NCBI RefSeq assembly: GCF_005845215.1
Contig: NZ_SPHO01000016.1
Coordinates: 1 to 64,000 of the forward strand
Direction: 5' to 3'
Source: Clostridium sp. 1001271st1 H5
GTDB taxonomy: Bacteria > Bacillota > Clostridia > Lachnospirales > Lachnospiraceae
Length of the DNA: 64,000 nucleotides
In this document: positions 54,069-62,045 of the stretch, piece after piece
Layout of the letters: each line of letters opens with the position of its first letter
Position numbering within the stretch: the first letter of the stretch is position 1
Made by a program: the position numbers and the translations under genes
Notes under the pieces: generated by a model
Databases searched by the model: none
What the model was told of the DNA's origin: nothing
Seen by the model: only the letters and a program-made list of their open reading frames with translations

Positions 54069-54572
54069 CTATCTGTTTAAATCATGGAATATATCTTCCT
54101 GTAATGGAATGATTGGCTGACACAGATGTTCCTCAGCTTCCCCAATCAGTTCCAGGGAAATAGAATGCCGGCCGGCCTCGTACTCAGTATCCAGCCATGC
54201 ATCCAGAATATCCAATGCTTCCAGCTCACCTATCACCTTCCCCCCAAGGCACAAAACATTTGAATCATTATGGGCTCTTGTCATCTTCGCCATATAGGTA
54301 TCGGTGCACAACGATGCCCTAACCCCTTTAAACCGGTTGGCTAATATACTCATACCGATTCCGGTCGAACATATAAGTATTCCTCTGTCCGTTTCCCCCC
54401 TTGACACTGCGCCGGCAATTTTTGCTGCATAGTACGGATACCTTACTATTTCTTCAGTGCCGCTTCCTATATCTACATACGCAATCTCCCTTTTTTTCAG
54501 ATGCTCCATGATTGATTGTTTTAATTTATATCCGCCATGGTCATTTCCAATATAAACCGGTTTCTGCAGCAT
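54069..54572 (-). CDS. RpiB/LacA/LacB family sugar-phosphate isomerase
   Basis: About 167 residues. Motifs are IGNDHGGYKLK near the N-terminus, the catalytic Cys in LICSTGIGMSILANR (about 74-88) and NVLCLGGKVIG. The family includes ribose-5-phosphate isomerase B and isomerases for galactose, erythrulose and other 4- to 6-carbon phosphates. The ATG at 54572 has GAAAGGTGG at good spacing; an ATG four codons earlier does not. It is the first gene of the catabolic operon, behind a LacI-type operator. Confidence 0.9.
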   Translation of the reverse strand: MLQKPVYIGNDHGGYKLKQSIMEHLKKREIAYVDIGSGTEEIVRYPYYAAKIAGAVSRGETDRGILICSTGIGMSILANRFKGVRASLCTDTYMAKMTRAHNDSNVLCLGGKVIGELEALDILDAWLDTEYEAGRHSISLELIGEAEEHLCQPIIPLQEDIFHDLNR

Positions 54573-54649
54573 TATAAATACCACCTTTCAACATATAAAA
54601 TTTTTTCTTCCCCTTCCCTATAGCAGCATCCGCACACACCGGGCGGGGG

Positions 54650-54661
54650 TGAATCGTTTCA
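54650..54661. promoter_or_regulatory. LacI-type operator before the catabolic operon
   Basis: TGAATCGTTTCA (54650-54661), followed by TTTTG, is a near-palindrome centred on CG. It lies between the first LacI gene and the RpiB-family gene, 78-89 bp before the latter's start. It matches sites near both LacI genes. Confidence 0.65.
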
Positions 54662-54680
54662 TTTTGTACCTAAAAGATAA

Positions 54681-55688
54681 TCATCTTACCATTCCAACAC
54701 TTTCCCTGATAATAAGATGATTTTCTAATGTAATCCGTTTCGTTGTATCCATGCCTTCACTTCCGTTTATGCATGCATGCAGCATTTTCAAACATTCTGT
54801 CCCCATATTATATTTCGGTTGATGGACTGTGGTTAAGGCCGGATTTGACAGGTTGCTCATTTCAATATCATCATATCCAATAATTGAAACATCCTGGGGA
54901 ATGCGATACCCCATGGTCTGCACTCCCTTCATTGCACCGATTGCCATCATATCATTGGCTGCAAAAATTGCAGTGGGAGGGTCAGGCAGGCTCATCAGCT
55001 GTTTCGCCAACCGGCATCCGCTTATCCAGCTGTAATTTCCGCTAACAACATATTCAGGCCTGTAGCGAAGCTTCCGTGATTCCAGGTAACGTTTATATGC
55101 ATCCAGCCTGCACTGGCTGGAATAGGATTCCATCATGCCTGTAATCATGGCAATCTGCTTGTGCCCGTTCTGTCCCAGAAAATTCATTGCACAGATGACA
55201 CCTTGCACATCATCTGCATTTACAACATGAAACTCATTTCTGATGTCAATACTGGCATCACCTAATACCAGCGATGTCCTCTCCTTCACATCAAGCAGTT
55301 CGCCGTACTCCAGACGCGGCTTTAATAAGATAATCCCATCAACGCCTTTGGAAAGCAATGCTTTTATATATGCCCTTTCCTTTTCCGTATCCCTGTCATC
55401 GTTACATAGAAATACGGTCAGTCCTTCCCGTCTTGCTGCATCTTCAACACCCCTTGCCAATTCCGGATAATATGGATTGGTTATGCTGGGGATAATCAAG
55501 CCAATATTCTTAGTTGTCTTGGTCCTAAGGGCACTGGCGGTCATATTGTAATGAAAACCTACTTCCTTCATTGCATCATAGACCTTGCGTTTGTTGCCCG
55601 GCCTTACATTATTCTTGCCATTCAAAACATTGGATACGGTTCCCAGGGAGACTCCTGCAACCCTTGCAACATCTTTTATTGTTGCCAT
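54681..55688 (-). CDS. LacI family transcriptional regulator (copy 1)
   Basis: A 335-residue repressor with an N-terminal LacI helix-turn-helix (IKDVARVAGVSLGTVSNVLN, residues 3-22), hinge helix (about 45-58) and a periplasmic-binding-protein-like sensor domain. It is a close paralogue of the LacI protein encoded at 58166; large parts of the two align by eye. It probably represses the downstream operon starting with the RpiB-family gene through TGAATCGTTTCA. Similar sites upstream suggest autoregulation. Confidence 0.93.
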   Translation of the reverse strand: MATIKDVARVAGVSLGTVSNVLNGKNNVRPGNKRKVYDAMKEVGFHYNMTASALRTKTTKNIGLIIPSITNPYYPELARGVEDAARREGLTVFLCNDDRDTEKERAYIKALLSKGVDGIILLKPRLEYGELLDVKERTSLVLGDASIDIRNEFHVVNADDVQGVICAMNFLGQNGHKQIAMITGMMESYSSQCRLDAYKRYLESRKLRYRPEYVVSGNYSWISGCRLAKQLMSLPDPPTAIFAANDMMAIGAMKGVQTMGYRIPQDVSIIGYDDIEMSNLSNPALTTVHQPKYNMGTECLKMLHACINGSEGMDTTKRITLENHLIIRESVGMVR

Positions 55689-55724
55689 CTTCCTTTACCC
55701 CCGCATACTGTAATTTATATTTCC

Positions 55725-55744
55725 AAAATAAAACGTTTCATTTT
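55725..55744. promoter_or_regulatory. LacI-type operator upstream of LacI copy 1
   Basis: AAAATAAAACGTTTCATTTT is a 20-bp palindrome with one mismatched pair, centred on CG, 37-56 bp before the LacI start codon. Confidence 0.65.
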
Positions 55745-55869
55745 ATGGTCAAATTATATCAGTGTGCACTGCATATGTCAATAATATTTGTGCAATATGT
55801 CGATGTGCATAGGTTTGTGAAGATTTTTTTTACTAATATGCACAACTTTTATCGTTTTTTAATGCAAAT

Positions 55870-55887
55870 AAATGAAACGGTTCATTT
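55870..55887. promoter_or_regulatory. LacI-type operator between LacI copy 1 and GntR gene
   Basis: AAATGAAACGGTTCATTT has perfect 7-bp half-sites (AAATGAA/TTCATTT) around ACGG. The 330-bp gap 55689-56018 holds this site and the one at 55725 and no gene that I can see. A second site at this spacing could allow looping. Confidence 0.6.
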
Positions 55888-56018
55888 TTCTCCCGGCGTA
55901 CATCCTTTATTTCACCCCCTTGACCATATACATTTTAAGACACGCTCTAGTATTAAATGCTTTTATATGTTAGAATGACGAAAGAATATGCTTTACACGG
56001 AAAGGAACAGCAGCTGTT

Positions 56019-56702
56019 ATGTCAGAAATCAAAGAACAAATTATTGAGTCAAAACCGTTGCGCGAGCAGGTTGCGGATATTGTCAGAGGTATGATTTTAA
56101 GGGGCGATTTAAAAGCAGGAGAGCAAATCAGTGAACGTACCATTGGCCAGATGCTTAATGTCAGCACCACCCCTGTAAAGGAAGCATTTCGTTCCCTGCA
56201 GGCTGAGGGCCTTATCTATACGCGCCCGCGCCGCGGCTCATTCGTATCCGAGATATCGATTGATAATATGCTGGAAATTGCTTTTATGAGAAGTTCATTG
56301 GAAGGCGTGGCCGCATATTATGCTGCTAAAAATGCCACTGACAGCCATTTAGCTGAAATGGGCAGGATATTGGATATGGTATATCCGCTGCTATCCCTTA
56401 AAGATGAGAAGTCACTGGAAGAGATTCAGCAGTACAATATTTCTTTTCACTCAGTCATCCGCCAGACATGTAATAATAACTATCTTGTCCATCAGATAGA
56501 AACCCTGCGCACCATTGATTATAGTTTCCGCAAAGCAGCCCATATGAAATATATTGAAGAGCCAATCCCCGCCCACCAGGAGCATAAGGCTATACTTGAA
56601 GCAATTTCTTCTCACAATTCCTCGTTAAGCGAGAAGCTGATGGTTTCCCATATCCGCCGGGTAGCTCTGTTCGTTGCTGACTGTGCAAAAAAAATTCAAT
56701 AA
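56019..56702 (+). CDS. GntR family (FCD) transcriptional regulator
   Basis: A 227-residue regulator. The N-terminal winged helix is EQVADIVRGMILRGDLKAGEQ... with ISERTIGQMLNVSTTPVKEAFRSL as the recognition segment (about 35-60). The C-terminal helical FCD domain has His-rich metal ligands (SFHSVIRQ and HQEHKAIL). It lies on the plus strand directly before the BtpA-family gene, whose promoter carries a perfect 9-bp inverted repeat that fits a GntR operator. AAAGGAACAG precedes the ATG. Confidence 0.92.
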   Translation: MSEIKEQIIESKPLREQVADIVRGMILRGDLKAGEQISERTIGQMLNVSTTPVKEAFRSLQAEGLIYTRPRRGSFVSEISIDNMLEIAFMRSSLEGVAAYYAAKNATDSHLAEMGRILDMVYPLLSLKDEKSLEEIQQYNISFHSVIRQTCNNNYLVHQIETLRTIDYSFRKAAHMKYIEEPIPAHQEHKAILEAISSHNSSLSEKLMVSHIRRVALFVADCAKKIQ

Positions 56703-56723
56703 TTAAAAAAATAATAAAACCTA

Positions 56724-56752
56724 TTGACAAATCCATTTTATCGTGATAGTTT
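56724..56752 (+). promoter_or_regulatory. Promoter of the BtpA-family gene
   Basis: TTGACA (56724-56729), a 17-bp spacer and TAGTTT (56747-56752); a TTTAAT further on is an alternative -10 box with a longer spacer. A GntR-type operator lies just downstream. Confidence 0.6.
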
Positions 56753-56763
56753 AATATTACACC

Positions 56764-56786
56764 ATCTGATATACCAGATATCAGAT
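56764..56786. promoter_or_regulatory. GntR-type operator before the BtpA-family gene
   Basis: ATCTGATAT (56764-56772) and ATATCAGAT (56778-56786) form a perfect 9-bp inverted repeat with a 5-bp spacer, placed at the expected start of transcription. The adjacent GntR gene is the likely regulator. Confidence 0.7.
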
Positions 56787-56818
56787 ATCACAAAACTATA
56801 TAATATGGAGGTCAACAC

Positions 56819-57625
56819 ATGAAACGCAGCGATTTAGTAAACGTATTTGGTACAGAACATCCGGTATTAGGAATGATTCATCTTCCTCCGCTCCCAGGCT
56901 CTCCTTGTTACAGCGGTAATATGGATGATGTGATTGCCCATGCACTGCGGGATGCAGAAACTTTGTCCGGCAATGGGGTCACATCCATGATTATTGAGAA
57001 TCTGGGAGACTATCCCTATTACCCGGAAACGACAGAGCCGGAAACAGTTGCGGCAATGACCAGGGTTGCACTGGAAATCCGCAAGCGTTATGATATGCCG
57101 CTGGGCATCAATATCCTGAGAAATTCATGGAAAGCAGCCATGGCTGTTGCCGCTGCTGCCGACTGCCAGTATATCCGGTTAAATGTCCTTACAGATGCCA
57201 CTGTAACTGACCAGGGCCCAATCGTAGGAAAGGCTCATCTTTTAGCAAGATACCGTAAAAGTATTGATGCTGAAAATGTTATGATTTTCGCTGATATTTA
57301 CTGCAAACATGGAGCACCCATGACTCCAAGAAGCCTGGATACCGTAGCAAAGGAAATGATTGGACGCGGCATGGCAGACGCTTTGATTGTAGATGGCGCA
57401 GACTCTTCCCAGCCCGCTCCAATGGAAAAAATCCAGGCAGTCCGCAACGCAGTTCCTGACACGCCAATATTCCTGGGCAGCGGAATGACAGTCAATACCA
57501 CTGACTATCTGAAAGTTGCGGACGGCTGTGTGTTTGGATACGGAACAAAACCTAGCGGAGATATGAACGATCCTGTTGACGGACCAACCGTGAAGCAATT
57601 CATGGAGCAGGTAAAGCAGCTGTAA
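56819..57625 (+). CDS. BtpA/SgcQ family TIM-barrel protein
   Basis: A 268-residue soluble protein of the BtpA family (COG0434). It shows the MIHLPPLPGSP signature (about 20-30), MIIENLGDYPYY (about 58-69) and ADIYCKHGAPM (about 158-168). The family was first linked to photosystem I assembly, but in heterotrophs it occurs in sugar or nucleoside loci, as with SgcQ of enteric bacteria. GGAGG precedes the ATG. Its stop codon overlaps the ATG of the broken DUF1097 gene (TAATG). Biochemical function unknown. Confidence 0.88.
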   Translation: MKRSDLVNVFGTEHPVLGMIHLPPLPGSPCYSGNMDDVIAHALRDAETLSGNGVTSMIIENLGDYPYYPETTEPETVAAMTRVALEIRKRYDMPLGINILRNSWKAAMAVAAAADCQYIRLNVLTDATVTDQGPIVGKAHLLARYRKSIDAENVMIFADIYCKHGAPMTPRSLDTVAKEMIGRGMADALIVDGADSSQPAPMEKIQAVRNAVPDTPIFLGSGMTVNTTDYLKVADGCVFGYGTKPSGDMNDPVDGPTVKQFMEQVKQL

Positions 57626-58069
57626 TGACCTTGGTCCGGCGTTCATTCACTATCCCTACTATTTGGAATATGGGCATGGTTTGCTGAAACCACAGGGCTT
57701 GTCACTTGGGCAGGCGCAGCTGGCTGTACTACATATTTTGCCTGCTGCGGCTGCGGACAGGATGCACAGAAAGGTATCTGGTCTAATTTAAGCGGTATTT
57801 TCTGGGCGTCCTTGTCCCTGTGGCTGACTGACCAAAATGTGAATCCGTACCTGCTCATGACTATCTTTACCTTTATCATGTGCATACAGAGCATTCATCC
57901 CCGGCTGTCCTTTACCTCAGGTACCTTTATCGGATGCTTCTGTACATTTGCTGCTGACGGACCGTCCACAGCATTGATTCTTTCCCTGCTTATAGGCAAC
58001 GGAATCGGACTTGCCAGTATATATTTGTCCGACCTGCATGCCGCGCATCAATACCGTTTGAACAACTGA
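57625..58069 (+). pseudogene. DUF1097-type membrane protein, frameshifted
   Basis: An ATG at 57625 overlaps the BtpA stop (TAATG) but its frame ends after about 20 codons. A second frame, open from 57629 to the stop at 58067-58069, encodes about 146 residues that read as a DUF1097 membrane protein (LFGIWAWFAETTGLVTWAGAAG, several helices). That frame has no ATG, GTG or TTG until position 57812. A one-base frameshift between about 57640 and 57665 would join them, so the gene seems recently broken, or the sequence has an error. It was probably the second gene of the BtpA operon. Confidence 0.65.
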
Positions 58070-58086
58070 ATAGCTGAACAACCAGA

Positions 58087-58137
58087 TAGAGGGTATGCCC
58101 AGAACCTTAATACCGGTTCCGGGCATACCCCCTCTTC
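58087..58137 (+). terminator. Terminator of the BtpA/DUF1097 unit
   Basis: GGGTATGCCC (58091-58100) pairs perfectly with GGGCATACCC (58121-58130), with an inner GAACC/GGTTC pairing. CCTCTTCATTTT follows. It lies between this unit and the convergent LacI copy 2. Confidence 0.8.
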
Positions 58138-58165
58138 ATTTTAAAAATTATTCTGTTTATATGGT

Positions 58166-59179
58166 TCAGCGTTCATCTGCGTATGCCACACTTTCCCGCT
58201 CCACGACCCGGGTTTCTAACATAATGTGACGTTTGTCTTCCGGAATAGTTTCCCCGGCCAGAATCCGGCCAAGAAGCCTGAATGCAGTAACGCCAACCTC
58301 ATATTTAGGTTGAAGGACCGTGGTCAGGGATGGGGTGCATAATTTACCCATTTCAATATCATCAATCCCCATAACGGATATGTCAGCAGGGACTCTGTAT
58401 CCCATGGACTGAACTGCCTTCATTGCCCCTATGGCCATCATATCGTTGGCCGCCAATATAGCGGTCGGAACCGTATCCAGCCTGACAAACTCTTTAGCAA
58501 TTGCGTATCCGCTCTTCCAGCTGTAATCCCCATAAGCTACATACTCAGAACGATAAGATATGTTTCGGGATTCCAGACTTTTTTCATATGCCTTCATTTT
58601 GCCAAACCCGGAAGGCGATTCCATAAGCCCGCTAATAAAAGCAATATTTCTATGTTTGTATTGAAAAAGTAAGTTCATGGCTTGGACCACCGCCATATAT
58701 CCGTCTGTACTGACCGTCATGAGTTCCTGGTCACAGCGGTAATCCCAATCTTCTACAACAAGGGCAATATGGCTGTTCAGCCTGCGCAAGTCCTCCTGGC
58801 CGGATTTGGGTTTTAGCAGTATGATTCCATCTACTCCTTTACTCAGAAGAGCACCGATATAATTCCTTTCCTTTTCCTCGTCGCGGTCACTGTTGCAAAG
58901 AAATACGGTAAATCCTGCTTTTCTTGCTTCGTCCTCCACGCCCCTTGCCAGCTCAGGATAAAAGGGATTGACAATTGTAGGTATAATCAGCCCTATATTT
59001 TTTGTTGTCTTAGTCCGGAGTGCGCTGGCAGTCATATTATACTGGAATCCTAACTGGTCAACTGCCTTATATACCTTCTCTCTATTTTGCGGACGAACAC
59101 TTTCCTTTCCATTAAGCACATTAGAAACCGTTCCGATGGAGACTTGGGCTACTCGTGCAACATCCTTTATTGTTACCAT
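58166..59179 (-). CDS. LacI family transcriptional regulator (copy 2)
   Basis: A 337-residue LacI repressor, closely similar to the one at 54681 throughout (for example the identical ALRTKTTKNIGLIIP segment, about 58-72). The helix-turn-helix is IKDVARVAQVSIGTVSNVLN. It faces no obvious own target: downstream is the convergent BtpA unit and upstream is cysK. A TGTAACGATTCA site near its start suggests autoregulation and possible cross-talk with copy 1. GGGAGG precedes the ATG. Confidence 0.93.
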   Translation of the reverse strand: MVTIKDVARVAQVSIGTVSNVLNGKESVRPQNREKVYKAVDQLGFQYNMTASALRTKTTKNIGLIIPTIVNPFYPELARGVEDEARKAGFTVFLCNSDRDEEKERNYIGALLSKGVDGIILLKPKSGQEDLRRLNSHIALVVEDWDYRCDQELMTVSTDGYMAVVQAMNLLFQYKHRNIAFISGLMESPSGFGKMKAYEKSLESRNISYRSEYVAYGDYSWKSGYAIAKEFVRLDTVPTAILAANDMMAIGAMKAVQSMGYRVPADISVMGIDDIEMGKLCTPSLTTVLQPKYEVGVTAFRLLGRILAGETIPEDKRHIMLETRVVERESVAYADER

Positions 59180-59199
59180 TTGGTTCCTCCCTGCAGTGA

Positions 59200-59213
59200 A
59201 TGTAACGATTCAT
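59200..59213. promoter_or_regulatory. LacI-type operator upstream of LacI copy 2
   Basis: ATGTAACGATTCAT is a near-palindrome centred on CG (core TGTAACGATTCA, 59201-59212), 21-34 bp before the start codon. Read on the minus strand it is TGAATCGTTACA, one base off the site at 54650. Confidence 0.6.
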
Positions 59214-59316
59214 CATTTTCTCCCTCATGGTAACATCCTTTTTACATTCCGTCAACTTTGTTTTATACCAGATACTGGCAGAAGACAGGCTGACCCCGTT
59301 GAGACTCCTTCAACTC

Positions 59317-60249
59317 CTACTCCACAAACAACGCCGTGGAATAATACCTGTCCCCGCTGTCAGGCAGCAGCACAACTATGGTCTTTCCTTCATTTTCCGG
59401 CCGCTTTGCCACTTCTATGGCAGCATACAGGGCAGCTCCCGATGAAATTCCTGTCAGTAGACCCTCTGTCCGGGCCAGCATCTTTGCTGCGGCAAAGGGA
59501 GCCTCATTGTCCACGGTTATGATTTCATCATATATATGGGTGTCCAGCACCTTGGGAATAAATCCTGCCCCAATTCCCTGAATCTTATGGGGGCCGGCAC
59601 TTCCTCCTGAAAGAACCGGTGATGTGGACGGCTCCACGGCTATGACCTTAATACCAGGATTCTTTTCCTTCAAATATGTACCGGTGCCCGTAAGAGTGCC
59701 TCCTGTTCCCACGGATGCCACGAATATATCTACCTGCCCGTCCGTATCCTCCCAGATTTCCGGCCCCGTGCTCTCCATATGGGCTTTGGGGTTCACCGGG
59801 TTGTCAAACTGCCCTGGTATGAAGCTGTCCGGTATCTCCCTTGCCAGCTCCTCCGCTTTTTCAATGGCCCCGCTCATTCCCTTCTCACCAGGCGTAAGGA
59901 CGATTTCAGCTCCATATGCCTTCAGTATATTGCGGCGCTCCACGCTCATGGTATCCGGCATGGTCAGTATCATCCTGTAGCCCTTGACCGCCGATACCGC
60001 GGCCAGACCGATGCCTGTGTTGCCTGATGTGGGCTCAATGATGACGGAGCCTGGCTTCAGTCTGCCGGTGCGTTCCGCATCTTCAATCATGGCCTTTCCG
60101 ACTCTGTCCTTAACGCTCCCGGCCGGATTAAAGTATTCCAGCTTCACAAGAAGACGCGCCTTCAGCTGCTCCTTCTTCTCGATGTTGGTCACCTCCACCA
60201 ATGGGGTGCTGCCTACAAGTTCAATGGCTCCCTTGTAAATCTTAGACAT
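59317..60249 (-). CDS. cysK: Cysteine synthase A (O-acetylserine sulfhydrylase)
   Basis: 310 residues. PLP-dependent synthesis of cysteine from O-acetylserine and sulfide. Motifs are NPAGSVKDR with PLP Lys47 and TSGNTGIG (74-81) for substrate and phosphate binding. GTGGAAG before the ATG at 60249 fixes the start; an ATG six codons earlier lacks a site. A strong promoter lies upstream. The gene stands alone; no cysE is nearby. Confidence 0.96.
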   Translation of the reverse strand: MSKIYKGAIELVGSTPLVEVTNIEKKEQLKARLLVKLEYFNPAGSVKDRVGKAMIEDAERTGRLKPGSVIIEPTSGNTGIGLAAVSAVKGYRMILTMPDTMSVERRNILKAYGAEIVLTPGEKGMSGAIEKAEELAREIPDSFIPGQFDNPVNPKAHMESTGPEIWEDTDGQVDIFVASVGTGGTLTGTGTYLKEKNPGIKVIAVEPSTSPVLSGGSAGPHKIQGIGAGFIPKVLDTHIYDEIITVDNEAPFAAAKMLARTEGLLTGISSGAALYAAIEVAKRPENEGKTIVVLLPDSGDRYYSTALFVE

Positions 60250-60322
60250 AGCTTCCACCGTTCCCACACAGGCGTGCAGGGCCTTTCTTTTTTATTCATA
60301 GTTAATCAGTAGGTTTTCTAGG

Positions 60323-60351
60323 ATTATATGACCGAAGCTGCTATTTGTCAA
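60323..60351 (-). promoter_or_regulatory. Promoter of cysK
   Basis: On the minus strand TTGACA (60346-60351), a 17-bp spacer and TATAAT (60323-60328): a full consensus match. The leader to the start codon is about 65 nt; I see no riboswitch in it. Confidence 0.9.
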
Positions 60352-60409
60352 GTATTTTATGTTGTGTTACTTCCACCAGGAATTATAAACCGGCCTGGAC
60401 TGAAGCTTT

Positions 60410-61417
60410 TCAGCTTATGGGCTCCGCCATAACGCCGTTTGAATCAAAGGTATAGGACACCCCGTCAATATCCATGGTTGTATCATGAATCATGGCTCCA
60501 TTGGGGTCAAGATAATACCAGGCTCCATCCACCTGCACCCAACCTGTCTGCTTCACATATCCCTTCATATAATACCATCTGCCGTCCACATGCTTCCAAC
60601 TATCGGCAGGAATCAGAGCGCTGTAATCCGTAAATGCCAGCTCGATGGTTACATTGCCGTTGATGCCGTCCACTGTACCTGTATCGGTACACTGCCATAT
60701 GGTCCGGTTGGGATAACTGTTGACAGTCCCGTACCTGGCATACCATATATCGTAGGGAATCTGGCTGGTATCCATGTTCCTGGTCAGCCATTCATTGTTT
60801 CCGTATACCACGGGATGATATCCCGCATCGGATATAGTCCTGCAGAATGCATTTACATTGTCCGTAATCTGCTGCCTGGTGAGCCCGTTATCAAGAAGAT
60901 GCTGGGATTCCACATCATAGGCAATGGGATAGGATATGGGAAAATCCTTAATTACCTTCAGCACGAAATTGGCCTCGTCAATGGCAGTCTCCACGTCCAG
61001 GGCCTGGGTATAGAAAAATACTCCGGTCTGAATGCCGTTGGCAAACGCCTCTGTAACGTTCCTGTCAAAATAGGGGTCTTTATCCTTGTAATACCCCACC
61101 CGTATCATGGCAAATGACACGCCGTCCGCCGCTGCCCTGGACCAGTCTATGCCGTTCTCATTGGCCCGGTTCTGGTACTTGGTCACGGTGATTCCCTTTG
61201 CCAGCGCCCCTGCAATGGGCGCCCCTGATGCATCTGTATACTGCCCGTTCTCCAGTGTCCAGGGCTGTGCTCCATAGGCTGCTGCCGGAGCGTACAGGGA
61301 CATGGCCCCTATGATGGCTGCCGCCGTGCCTGCCGCCATACGTTTTCCTGTTTTTCCTAATTTCCCCTTACTGATTCTGCTCCTGCTGCTGCGTTCCGGC
61401 GTTCCCAATATCCTCAT
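60410..61417 (-). CDS. GH25-family cell-wall protein with atypical active site
   Basis: About 335 residues, secreted. A basic N-terminus and hydrophobic segment (ending about AYGA, residue 48) form the signal peptide. A GH25 (lysozyme-like) barrel spans about 70-260, and two Trp/Tyr-rich cell-wall-binding repeats follow (SWKHVDGRWYYM, TGWVQVDGAWYYLD). The DxE pair is present (YDVES, about 168-172), but the first canonical Asp (usual GIDVS) is Thr in KGITVTKYQ, and the later acidic position near GNVTIELAF also differs. The enzyme may be altered in activity or only bind. Start at 61417 behind GAGG. Confidence 0.85.
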   Translation of the reverse strand: MRILGTPERSSRSRISKGKLGKTGKRMAAGTAAAIIGAMSLYAPAAAYGAQPWTLENGQYTDASGAPIAGALAKGITVTKYQNRANENGIDWSRAAADGVSFAMIRVGYYKDKDPYFDRNVTEAFANGIQTGVFFYTQALDVETAIDEANFVLKVIKDFPISYPIAYDVESQHLLDNGLTRQQITDNVNAFCRTISDAGYHPVVYGNNEWLTRNMDTSQIPYDIWYARYGTVNSYPNRTIWQCTDTGTVDGINGNVTIELAFTDYSALIPADSWKHVDGRWYYMKGYVKQTGWVQVDGAWYYLDPNGAMIHDTTMDIDGVSYTFDSNGVMAEPIS

Positions 61418-61542
61418 CTCATCCACCTCATACTCTCAGATTTCATATGAATCCATGATTCCATATTAACCCATATATCTTCTTTATTTTAGCACAAAGG
61501 AATTGTCATCTTGTTGAGGTTTTCTTAATCTTTCCTTTCAAC

Positions 61543-62019
61543 TTAAAAATCAAATTCATTTTCCCAGTCAAACTCCCCTGACTCCTCCAGGCACTGGGGC
61601 CAGTGGCTGCACCAATCCGGCACCCCGGGATGTTCCACCCGGTCCAGGCTGGGGGTATATGGCTTTAAATCCAGTACAGGACTTCCCTGCCGGGCATCTG
61701 CATACGCAATGCGGACAATGCCGGCGTCATGGTCCAGGCAGAGAATCTGTGCAACGGTCAGGGCAATGGGATTGGGCCTCTGGGGAGAGCGGGTCGCAAA
61801 TGTGCCCATTATATCCGGTGAATGCTTATAGGGGTGTTCCACCTCCAGTATACTCCGGCTCTCCTCATCGTCGCAGCCGTCAAACCACCAGAGGATGTCT
61901 GTATGGCTAAAGCCCTCCAGGTTCTTAAGAGCCGGGATGAATTCCGGAAGTACTTTTATAAACATGCCCTCCCCATCCATTTCCATGGTGCCAATCTGCT
62001 TTACTGTAAATTGATTCAT
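61543..62019 (-). CDS. TrmO/TsaA family tRNA methyltransferase-like protein
   Basis: A 158-residue protein of the TrmO (formerly TsaA/YaeB) family. Diagnostic segments are FSHTDILWWFDGCDD (about 37-51), FATRSPQRPNPIALT (about 73-87) and a C-terminal PVLDLKPYTPSLD (about 114-126). TrmO methylates N6 of t6A37 in tRNA-Thr with SAM. Bacterial family members in Clostridia are often single-domain like this one. AGGAGG precedes the ATG. Confidence 0.82.
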   Translation of the reverse strand: MNQFTVKQIGTMEMDGEGMFIKVLPEFIPALKNLEGFSHTDILWWFDGCDDEESRSILEVEHPYKHSPDIMGTFATRSPQRPNPIALTVAQILCLDHDAGIVRIAYADARQGSPVLDLKPYTPSLDRVEHPGVPDWCSHWPQCLEESGEFDWENEFDF

Positions 62020-62045
62020 GCTGAAACCTCCTTTATTTGATGGCT

